NCBI GenBank assembly: GCA_963728295.1
Contig: CAVSKB010000016.1
Location: forward strand, 74,681-138,680
Direction of reading: 5' to 3'
DNA: 64,000 nt
Source: DATJKD01 sp963728295
GTDB lineage: Bacteria; Pseudomonadota; Gammaproteobacteria; Steroidobacterales; Steroidobacteraceae
Every line of letters begins with the position of its first letter. Positions within the stretch are counted from its first letter, which is position 1. The notes under the pieces were generated by a model. That model searched no databases, was not told where the DNA came from, and saw only the letters and a program-made list of their open reading frames with translations. The position numbers and the translations under genes were made by a program. This document shows, piece after piece, positions 20,153 through 27,660 of the stretch.

Positions 20153-21949
20153 ATGAGCAGAACCCTGCGGCATGCCGTCGTCTGCGCGCTCACGCTTTCC
20201 GTGCTGCCTGCCGGCTTCGCGCAGGCAGAGACCGCCGATGAGTTCGTCGCGCGGACCAACCGCGAGCTGACCGAACTCGCGCTCGAGGTCAATGCGGCGG
20301 GGTGGACGCAGGCGACCTATATCAACGTCGACACCCAGCTCATCAATGCGAAGGCGACCGAGCGCTTTCTCGAGTACCTGGGTAAGGCAGTCGAGGAGGC
20401 CAAGAAGTTCGAGGGCCAGCCGATGAGCCCGGCCTCGAAGCGCGCGCTCAAGCTCCTCAAGTTCAACGTCTCCGCGCCCGCGCCGGACGATCCGGCCAGG
20501 CGCGCGGAGTTCTCGAAGCTCCTCGCCGCGATGGATGCCAAATATGGCTCGGCGGAGTACTGCCCGCAGGGTCCCGAGTCCTGCCGTGACGAGACCAAGC
20601 TCAAGGCAGTGCTCGAATCGAGCCGCAACTACGACGAGTTGCTCGATGCCTGGACCGGCTGGCATTCCACCGCCCGGCCGCTGCGCGCCGACTACGCTCG
20701 CTACGTGGATCTCGCGAACGAGGGCGCGCGCGGGTTCGGGTTCGAGGACCTGGGTGTCATGTGGCGGTCGAACTACGACATGTCCGCGGCGGAGTTCCAG
20801 CGCGAGACGGCGCGTCTCTACGGACAGGTGCAGCCGCTCTACAAGGAGCTGCACTGCTACACGCGCAACAAGCTGCAGCAGAAGTATGGCGCCGACAAGG
20901 TGGCCTCCGGCAAGCCGATCCCGGCCCACCTGCTCGGCAACATGTGGGCGCAGCAGTGGGACGCGATATACGAGCTGCTCGAGCCGTATCCGGGGGTGAG
21001 CAGCCTCGACGTCGACTCGGCGCTCGAAAGCCAGGGCTACGACGCCGTCAAGATGACGAAGTCCGCGGAGAGCTTCTACAAGTCGATCGCGTTCCCGGCT
21101 CTGCCACAGACCTTCTGGGAGCGGTCGATGCTAACGCAGCCGCGCGACCGCGACGTGCAGTGCCACGCGAGCGCCTGGCACATGGACGGCAAGGAAGACG
21201 TGCGCATCAAGCAGTGCATTCGCCCGACGTACGAGGAGCTGCGCACCATCTATCACGAGCTCGGCCACGTCTATTACGACCTCTGGTACAAGGACCAGCC
21301 GTACCTGTTCCAGAACGGCGCGCACGAGGGTTTCCACGAGGCCATCGGGGATACGGTCAACCTGTCGATGACGCCGGCCTACCTCGCGCAGATCGGGCTC
21401 GTCACCAAGGCCGGCACATCCCGCGAAGCGGTGATCAACCAGCAGATGAAGATGGCGCTCGAGAAGATCGCCTTCCTGCCCTTCGGCAAGCTGATCGACG
21501 AGTGGCGCTGGAAGGTGTTCTCCGGAGAGGTGACGCCGGAGAACTACAATGCTGCGTGGTGGGCGCTGCGCGAGCAGTACCAGGGCGTGGCGCCGCCGGT
21601 CGCGCGCACCGAGGCCGACTTCGATCCGGGGGCGAAGTACCACGTGCCGGGTAATGTGTCGTACACGCGTTACTTCCTCTCGTTCATCATCCAGTTCCAG
21701 TTCCACAAGGCGCTGTGCGAGGCGGCCGGATTCAAGGGGCCGCTGTCCGAGTGCTCGATCTACGGCAACGAGGTCGCGGGCAAGAAGTTCGGCGCGATGC
21801 TTGCCAAGGGCGCGAGCGTGCCCTGGCAGGACGCGCTGTTCGAGCTCACGGGGACGCGCGAGATGGATGCCTCGGCGATCCTCGACTATTTCGCGCCGCT
21901 GCAGGGGTGGCTCAAGCAGCAGAACAAGGGACAGAAGTGCGGCTGGTAG
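20153..21949 (+). CDS. Secreted M2-family peptidyl-dipeptidase (ACE-like)
   Basis: This is an exported zinc carboxypeptidase of the angiotensin-converting-enzyme family, releasing C-terminal dipeptides. The 598-residue protein has a signal peptide (VVCALTLSVLPAGFAQAE). The zinc site is HELGH at about residues 368-372 (ACE has HEMGH), with the third ligand in EGFHEAIGDTVNLSM about 25 residues on. Chloride-site and substrate regions such as NVSYTRYFLSFIIQFQFHKAL are present. The gene is unbroken, unlike its neighbours. It sits between a POT transporter and an OPT transporter, so dipeptides it releases could be taken up directly. Bacterial members of this family, as in Xanthomonas, are active enzymes; activity here is inferred from intact residues. 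Confidence 0.93.
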   Translation: MSRTLRHAVVCALTLSVLPAGFAQAETADEFVARTNRELTELALEVNAAGWTQATYINVDTQLINAKATERFLEYLGKAVEEAKKFEGQPMSPASKRALKLLKFNVSAPAPDDPARRAEFSKLLAAMDAKYGSAEYCPQGPESCRDETKLKAVLESSRNYDELLDAWTGWHSTARPLRADYARYVDLANEGARGFGFEDLGVMWRSNYDMSAAEFQRETARLYGQVQPLYKELHCYTRNKLQQKYGADKVASGKPIPAHLLGNMWAQQWDAIYELLEPYPGVSSLDVDSALESQGYDAVKMTKSAESFYKSIAFPALPQTFWERSMLTQPRDRDVQCHASAWHMDGKEDVRIKQCIRPTYEELRTIYHELGHVYYDLWYKDQPYLFQNGAHEGFHEAIGDTVNLSMTPAYLAQIGLVTKAGTSREAVINQQMKMALEKIAFLPFGKLIDEWRWKVFSGEVTPENYNAAWWALREQYQGVAPPVARTEADFDPGAKYHVPGNVSYTRYFLSFIIQFQFHKALCEAAGFKGPLSECSIYGNEVAGKKFGAMLAKGASVPWQDALFELTGTREMDASAILDYFAPLQGWLKQQNKGQKCGW

Positions 21950-21959
21950 GAAAACGACA

Positions 21960-23915
21960 ATGACGCCGACCACCGTTGCTCCGCAGCTCACCGTCCGCGC
22001 GATCGTGCTCGCGATCATCCTCGCGATGATCCTGGCGGCGGCGAACACGTACCTCGGGCTCTTCGCAGGTCTCACGATCGCCTCGGCGATCCCGGCGGCC
22101 GTCGTCTCGATGGCGGTGCTGCGGGTGCTCGGCGGCGGCGGGATCCTGGAGAACAACATCGTGCAGACCGGCGCCTCTGCCGGTTCATCGATCGCATCGG
22201 GGGTGATTTTCACGGTGCCGGCGCTCGTGATCCTCGGCCACTGGGCCGATTTCGACTACCTCTGGGTGCTCGCGATCGCAGGCCTCGGCGGCATCCTCGG
22301 CGTGTTCTTCTCGGTGCCGCTGCGCCGCGCGCTCATCGTCGAGCAACAACTCGCGTTCCCGGAAGGCAAGGCCGCGGCCGAGGTGCTCAAGACCGGGGAG
22401 AATCCGGGCGCCGGCGTAAAGATCCTCGCGTTGTCGGCGGTCGGCGGCGGTCTCGCGAAGCTTGCGGCGGGCAGTGGCCTGCGGCTGATCCCGGACACCG
22501 CCGCCGCGGCGGGCTGGGTCGGCAAGGGGATCGCGTACTTCGGCACGAATCTCTCGCCGGCGTTGCTGGCGGTCGGCTACATCGTCGGGCTCAACATCGG
22601 CATCCTCGTCGTGCTGGGCGGGATCATCTCCTGGAACATCGCGATTCCGATCTACAGCGCGTATTTCCTCGACGGCAATCCGGCGCTGGCATCGGCGCTC
22701 GCGGGTGCCAGCGCCGAGGACGCGGCCGGCGCGATCTGGTCGGCGCAGATCCGCTACCTGGGTGTCGGCGCGATGCTGATCGGCGGGATGTGGGCGCTGA
22801 TCTCGATCCGCAGCTCCCTCCTCTCGGGCGTAAAGAGCGGACTCGCCGCGGCGCGCGCCGGCGCCGGGAACGTCATATCGCACACCGAGCAGGACCTGCC
22901 GATGAAGGCGATCCTGATCGGGATCCTGCTCTTCACATTGCCGTTGTTCGTCCTCTACCAGAACATCGTCGGCAACCTGGGTGTCAGCCTTCCTATGACG
23001 ATCATCATGATCGTCGCGGGATTTCTCTTCTGCTCGGTGTCCGCCTACATGGCCGGACTCGTCGGGTCGTCGAACAATCCCGTATCCGGCATCACTATCT
23101 GCACGATCCTGTTCGCCGCGGTCGTGCTGATGCTGCTGATGGGCCGCGACGCGGCCCTCGGGCCGGTGGCCGCGATCATGATCGGCGCGGTGGTCTGCTG
23201 CGCTGCCTGCATCGGCGGCGACAACCTGCAGGACCTGAAATGCGGCTACATCGTGGGCGCCACTCCCTGGAAGCAGCAGGTCATGCTGGCAATCGGCGCA
23301 GCCTCGAGCGCGCTTGTCATGGCGCCCGTGCTGAACCTGTTGCTCAAGGCTTACGGGATCGGCGTGCCTACGGCGCAGCACCCCGATCCGCTCCTCGCGC
23401 CCCAGGCAACGCTGATGGCCTCGGTCGCGAAAGGCATGTTCGGCGGTGCGCTGCCCTGGGACATGGTGGCGATCGGCGCGCTGATCGGCGCAGCCATCAT
23501 CGCCTGGGACGTCTGGCTCAAGCGGCGAGGCGCGAAATTCCGTGCGCCGGTGCTTGCGGTCGCGGTGGGAATTTACCTGCCGCTCGAGCTTTCGGTGCCG
23601 ATATTCGCAGGCGGTCTGATCGCGCACCTGGTCGATCGCAGGCTCGGTACGTCCGGCGCATCGGATGATGGTGAACGCGCGAAGCGTAACGGCATGCTGT
23701 TCGCTGCCGGCCTCATCACCGGTGAGGCGCTGATGGGTATTTTCATCGCGGTACCGATCGTCAGCTCGGGCCGTGGCGATGTGCTGGCGCTGCCCTTGAA
23801 CCTGCAGTTCGGCGAGTGGCTCGGTCTTGCGATCGTCGGTGCGCTCGCGGCCTGGCTCTATGCCACCGGATCGCGACGGGACCTGGCCGACGCTCCTCGG
23901 CTCAAGTCCGGCTGA
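21960..23915 (+). CDS. OPT-family oligopeptide transporter
   Basis: This is an inner-membrane permease of the OPT superfamily, carrying small peptides or metal-peptide complexes. The 651-residue protein is almost wholly hydrophobic with about 16 helices. It shows ANTYLGLFAGLTIASAIPAA, LENNIVQTGASAGSSIASGV, LAFPEGKAAAEVLKTGE and LVGSSNNPVSGITICTILFA, all characteristic of the bacterial OPT branch. ATG 21960 has a TAGGAA ribosome site 8 bases upstream and lies 10 bp after the M2 peptidase stop, so the two genes form an operon. The frame is intact. Oligopeptide cargo is a family-level assignment supported by context; iron-siderophore transport is an alternative in this family. Confidence 0.92.
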   Translation: MTPTTVAPQLTVRAIVLAIILAMILAAANTYLGLFAGLTIASAIPAAVVSMAVLRVLGGGGILENNIVQTGASAGSSIASGVIFTVPALVILGHWADFDYLWVLAIAGLGGILGVFFSVPLRRALIVEQQLAFPEGKAAAEVLKTGENPGAGVKILALSAVGGGLAKLAAGSGLRLIPDTAAAAGWVGKGIAYFGTNLSPALLAVGYIVGLNIGILVVLGGIISWNIAIPIYSAYFLDGNPALASALAGASAEDAAGAIWSAQIRYLGVGAMLIGGMWALISIRSSLLSGVKSGLAAARAGAGNVISHTEQDLPMKAILIGILLFTLPLFVLYQNIVGNLGVSLPMTIIMIVAGFLFCSVSAYMAGLVGSSNNPVSGITICTILFAAVVLMLLMGRDAALGPVAAIMIGAVVCCAACIGGDNLQDLKCGYIVGATPWKQQVMLAIGAASSALVMAPVLNLLLKAYGIGVPTAQHPDPLLAPQATLMASVAKGMFGGALPWDMVAIGALIGAAIIAWDVWLKRRGAKFRAPVLAVAVGIYLPLELSVPIFAGGLIAHLVDRRLGTSGASDDGERAKRNGMLFAAGLITGEALMGIFIAVPIVSSGRGDVLALPLNLQFGEWLGLAIVGALAAWLYATGSRRDLADAPRLKSG

Positions 23916-24018
23916 TCTGCTGCTGCGACGTTCCTGCGGCGCAACCCCGAGAGCTTGAGCGCGTCCACGACCGACGCAGGTATGCTGCACCCGAGCCCAG
24001 CCCACGACGCGATTCGCC

Positions 24019-24918
24019 GTGCCCGACCCCCGACAGCCCTGGAGCCAGGGCACGAAGATCATCGCGGCCTTCGCGGTCATCTACCTCGTCTGGGGATCGA
24101 CCTTTCTCGCAACCAGGATCGGCGTGCTGGAGATGCCGCCGCTGCTCTTTGCGGCAGGACGGTTCACCATCGCCGGCACGCTGCTCGCGGGTGCGGCACT
24201 CGTACTTCGCGAGTCCTTTCCGCGGACGCGGCGCGAGTGGCTGCACGCGGGTCTGTTCTCGATCCTGATGGTTCCAATGAGTAACGGGCTCAGTACCGTT
24301 GCGGTTCGTCATGTGCCGTCGAACGAGGCCGCCTTGCTCGCCGCGGGCTCGGCGCTCTGGCTTGCGGGCCTCGGCGCGATCGGACCGCGCGGTCACAAGC
24401 TGAGCACAGGTTCGATCCTGGGACTGTCCCTCGGGCTCGCGGGGGTGGTCCTGCTGGTGTGGCCGCACGCAGACGCGGCACCCGGGCATCTCGGCTGGCG
24501 AACGCTGCTCCTTTTCAGCAGCATGAACTTCGCAATCGCCTCGATCGTCTACCGCGACGCGCAGCTCGCGGTCGGTCCTATGGCCTTCAACGCAACCATC
24601 ATGCTGCTGGGCGCGGTGTGTCTCGCAATCGTGGGTGTGATCACGGGCGAGCCGTCGCGATGGCGCTGGAGCGGTACAGGCATCGGGGCGATGCTTTATC
24701 TGGCGCTCTTTGGCTCGGCGCTGGCCTACACGTCCTACACCTGGCTCCTGAAACGCGCGCCCGCCGACCGCGTCGGGACGTTCGCCTACGTCAATCCTGC
24801 GATCGCGACCGTGCTCGGTTGGGCCGTCCTTGGCGAGGCGTTGACGCGGGTGCAACTCCTGGGTGTGCTCGTGATCCTCGCTGGCGTGGCGCTGGTGACC
24901 TTCGCGTCCGGACGGTGA
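24019..24918 (+). CDS. EamA/DMT-family permease
   Basis: A ten-helix drug/metabolite transporter with two EamA repeats, 299 residues from a GTG start at 24019. The first repeat begins FAVIYLVWGSTFLATRIGV and the second FSSMNFAIASIVYRDAQ, ending in the usual NPAIATVLGWAVLGEALTRVQ. Members export amino acids or related metabolites. It follows the OPT gene by about 100 bp on the same strand, and an exporter here could relieve excess amino acids from peptide breakdown, which is speculation. It is convergent with the small membrane protein after it, 3 bp apart. Confidence 0.85.
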   Translation: MPDPRQPWSQGTKIIAAFAVIYLVWGSTFLATRIGVLEMPPLLFAAGRFTIAGTLLAGAALVLRESFPRTRREWLHAGLFSILMVPMSNGLSTVAVRHVPSNEAALLAAGSALWLAGLGAIGPRGHKLSTGSILGLSLGLAGVVLLVWPHADAAPGHLGWRTLLLFSSMNFAIASIVYRDAQLAVGPMAFNATIMLLGAVCLAIVGVITGEPSRWRWSGTGIGAMLYLALFGSALAYTSYTWLLKRAPADRVGTFAYVNPAIATVLGWAVLGEALTRVQLLGVLVILAGVALVTFASGR

Positions 24919-24921
24919 ACT

Positions 24922-25290
24922 TCACTTTCCGATCCGCTCCAAACGGCCTTTCGAGCCGATCAGGCTGGAGCCCAGCCAGGACACCAGCCACACGATCACC
25001 GCGGCGCCCATCGCCGTCCAGAATCCGGAGATCGTGAAGCCTGGCACCAGGCGCGCGACGAGGCCGACCATGGCGGCGTTGAGGACGAACAGGAACAGGC
25101 CGAGCGTCACGAGGGTGAGCGGCAGCGTGAGGATAAACGCGATCGGCCGCACCAGCGCGTTGACGATCCCGAGCAGCACCGCCGCGATCGCGAGCTTGCC
25201 AGGAGACTCGAAGGCGATACCCGGCAGCACGAGGCTCGCCACCCAGAGCCCGAGCGCCGAGATCGCGGCGCGCAGCAGGAATCCGACCAT
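24922..25290 (-). CDS. Phage_holin_4_2/YvlD-family small membrane protein
   Basis: A 122-residue integral membrane protein of the widespread PF04020 family; despite its name it is chromosomal and not phage-derived. It begins MVGFLLRAAISALGLWVASL and has four hydrophobic helices, with the family motif GIVNALVRPIAFILTLPLTLVTLGLF and FLFVLNAAMVGLVARLVPGF. ATG 25290 was chosen because the family homology starts there although the frame is open farther upstream. The gene is divergent from the MAPEG gene, 76 bp apart. No function is known for the family in Gammaproteobacteria. Confidence 0.85.
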   Translation of the reverse strand: MVGFLLRAAISALGLWVASLVLPGIAFESPGKLAIAAVLLGIVNALVRPIAFILTLPLTLVTLGLFLFVLNAAMVGLVARLVPGFTISGFWTAMGAAVIVWLVSWLGSSLIGSKGRLERIGK

Positions 25291-25366
25291 GGTTTCGCTC
25301 CCCGATTGCTTTTGCAGGGATGGTAAAGGAATCTGTCGATCGCTCAAACACCGCCCGGAGCTCTCA

Positions 25367-25768
25367 ATGGCCCCAGTCGCCGTAGTCATCATCATCGCCG
25401 TCATCCAGTTCGTCGTCATCGCGTGGCTGGTCGGACGCGCGCGGGCGCGCTACGGCATCAAGGCGCCCGCCACGACCGGGCACGAAGTCTTCGAGCGCTG
25501 GTTCCGCGTGCAGCAGAACACGCTGGAGCTGCTGATCGTCTTCATTCCCGCGGTCTCGTTGTTCGCGATTTACGTCCATCCGAACTGGGCGGCATGGATC
25601 GGGTTGGTGTACGTCGTCGGCCGTATCGTCTACACGCGTGCCTACGTTGCCGATCCCTCGCGGCGCAGTTTCGGATTCGGATTGAGCATGGCGCCGATCC
25701 TCGTGCTGCTCGCGGGCGCGCTCATCGGCGCGCTGCGAGCGATGCTGGAGACCACTCCGGGGACTTAG
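25367..25768 (+). CDS. MAPEG-family membrane protein
   Basis: A 133-residue four-helix membrane protein of the MAPEG family, related to microsomal glutathione transferases, many bacterial members of which are uncharacterised. The conserved centre is HEVFERWFRVQQNTLELLIV, with the Glu/Arg/Asn pattern of glutathione-binding MAPEG members, and later GLVYVVGRIVYTRAYV. ATG 25367 is preceded by GGAG. The stop overlaps the end of the convergent DJ-1 gene by four bases. A glutathione-dependent role is possible but not shown. Confidence 0.85.
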   Translation: MAPVAVVIIIAVIQFVVIAWLVGRARARYGIKAPATTGHEVFERWFRVQQNTLELLIVFIPAVSLFAIYVHPNWAAWIGLVYVVGRIVYTRAYVADPSRRSFGFGLSMAPILVLLAGALIGALRAMLETTPGT

Positions 25769-26385
25769 GCGGGCAGTGCCACCGGCTGCGGCCGCTGCAG
25801 GCGGGATTCGATCTCGCCACGTACGCGCCCGCCCACAAGCAACTCGATCAGCGTCAGCGCGAAGTCGATCGCGGTACCGGGGCCGCGCGAGGTGACGATC
25901 CGGCCATCGATCACCACGGGGGCCATGCTCAACTGAAGCCCCGGTGTCGATTCCGCGTCGAGAAAGCCGGGAAAGCTCGTCGCGGCGCGCCCGTCGAGAA
26001 TGCCGGCGTGCGCCAGGACGCTGGGTGCTGCGCAGATCGCGGCCACGTAGCCGCCGCGGGCGCTGGCCCGCCGCAGCATCTCGACGATCCTGGCGTCGTT
26101 CTTGAGGTGCGCCGCACCCGGCATCCCGCCGGGTAGCACGATCATCTCGAAGTCGGCCTCGTCGACCTCCGCGAGCCGTGCATCGGCCTGCACAGCGATA
26201 CCGTGCGAACCCACGACCAGCCCCGCGCCAGGCACCGCTCGCGACGGAGCCGTCAGCGATGAATCGGGTTCGGGACCGGCGCGCGCGATACACACCTCGA
26301 TGCCGGCGCGCCGCAGCAGGTCGATTACCGTGACTGCCTCGATCTCCTCGAAGCCCTCCGCGAGCGGAACCAGCACCCTGGCCAT
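25765..26385 (-). CDS. DJ-1/PfpI-family protein (YajL-like)
   Basis: A 206-residue DJ-1 superfamily protein, resembling YajL/ThiJ, linked to protection against oxidative and carbonyl stress. The conserved Glu (PLAEGFEEIEAVTVIDLLRR) and the nucleophilic Cys (AAICAAPSVLAHAGILDG) are both present, as is the PGGMPGAAHLKNDARI loop. The central part carries a short insertion compared with YajL. It lies 17 bp downstream of the CtpA-like protease on the same strand. Enzymatic activity (glyoxalase or deglycase) is debated for the family, so only the family role is given. Confidence 0.88.
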   Translation of the reverse strand: MARVLVPLAEGFEEIEAVTVIDLLRRAGIEVCIARAGPEPDSSLTAPSRAVPGAGLVVGSHGIAVQADARLAEVDEADFEMIVLPGGMPGAAHLKNDARIVEMLRRASARGGYVAAICAAPSVLAHAGILDGRAATSFPGFLDAESTPGLQLSMAPVVIDGRIVTSRGPGTAIDFALTLIELLVGGRVRGEIESRLQRPQPVALPA

Positions 26386-26402
26386 CGGCGTCGGCCGCGC
26401 GG

Positions 26403-27636
26403 TCAGTGCGTTTCCATCCGCGCGATCTGCGGACCGAGCCCGCGATCGCGCAGGTACTGCAGTGCCGCCTGCACCGCCGGGTCCGCGGCGACAGGGCGGT
26501 CGATGTCACGCGTTGCGGGCGGAGAGGCTGCGATGACGTAGTCGGGCTCGAGTCCGCGCTCGTGGATCGACGCGCCGGAAGGCGTGTAGTACCGCGAGGT
26601 GGTGAGCTTGAGCGCCTGCCCGTGACGCAGCGGGATGACCGTCTGCACCGAGCCCTTGCCGAAGGTCCGCTGGCCCATCAGCGTAGCGCGGTCGTGATCG
26701 CGAAGCGCCCCGGCGACGATCTCCGAGCCGGACGCCGAACCGCCGTCGATCAGCACGACCAGGGGGGCACCGCGCAGCACGTCGCCGGCGGTTGCATCGA
26801 TCTCGAACTTCGACTCGGGCGTCCGACCTTCGCCCCGTACGATGATTCCAGCCTCGAGAAACTCGTCGGCGACGCTCGCGGCTGCCTCGAGCACCCCACC
26901 CGGGTTGCCGCGCAGGTCGAGCACGAGTCCGCGCAGCCGCGCGTACCGGCCGGTGCCGATATGCGTGAGCGCAGCATCAAGGTCCGCCGGTGTCGAGTCG
27001 CTGAACTGCGTGATCCGGGCGTAACCGAAGCCGCCGGGCAGAGGCTCGGCGCGCACGGTCCGCACGTGGACCTCGGAGCGCTCCAGGTCGAAGGCCAGCG
27101 GCTCGGCTTCGCCCACGCGGCTCACCGCCAGGCGGACCCGCGAACCCGGGAACCCTCGCAGCCGCTCGATCGCCTCGTTCGAGACGCGAGGCGCTGACCT
27201 CGACGCCGTCCACCGTCAGCAGCACGTCACCCGACAGCACCCCGGCGCGCTCGGCGGGCGAGCCTTCGATCGGCGCGACGACCGTGACCCGGTCGTTGAC
27301 TGCGGTCACCTCGATACCGATCCCGGTGTAGCTGCCCGCGGTGTTGACCCGCATCTCGTCGTACGCGGCCGCGTCGAGGAATGCCGAATGGGGGTCCAGG
27401 CTCGCAATCACGCCCTCGACCGCCGCCTGCTCCAGGCGCCCGTCGGGGAGCAGCTCGACGTACTCGCTGGCCACCCGCTCCTTGACCTCTTCAAGCAGGT
27501 CGTGCGGCGAGACCGCGCGCCCGGCCGCGTGCGGTGGGGCCCCGCGGCTCGCCACGCCATCGCGCACGAACGAGACACCGGAGCCGATCAGGACCCCGGC
27601 CATCACGGCCAGCAGTGTCTGCGTGGTCTTCTTCAC
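26403..27636 (-). CDS. C-terminal processing protease, S41 family (frameshift near 27185-27192)
   Basis: A periplasmic S41 tail-specific protease of the CtpA type. The N-terminus has a membrane/signal segment (LLAVMAGVLIGSGVSF), then DPHSAFLDAAAYDEMR and a PDZ domain (IGIEVTAVNDRVTVVAPIEG, GVLSGDVLLTVDGVEV). The catalytic Ser is in DGGSASGSEIVAGALRDH and the Lys in GQRTFGKGSVQTVIPL. One frame break near 27185-27192 separates the PDZ end (GVEVSA) from SNEAIERLRGFPGSRV. The start is a GTG at 27636. In many Gammaproteobacteria ctpA follows envC directly; here a GGDEF/EAL gene lies between them. The intact Ser/Lys pair argues that the real gene is functional. Confidence 0.87.
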
Positions 27637-27660
27637 AAGCCGGGCAACACGAAGTCGAAG

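Noticed and set aside
22185..24080. 631-codon minus-strand open frame opposite the OPT transporter
   Set aside because: Charged low-information composition with no domain; the + strand frame is a clear OPT transporter.
24922..25290. Holin of a prophage
   Set aside because: Phage_holin_4_2 is a chromosomal membrane-protein family; no phage genes surround it.
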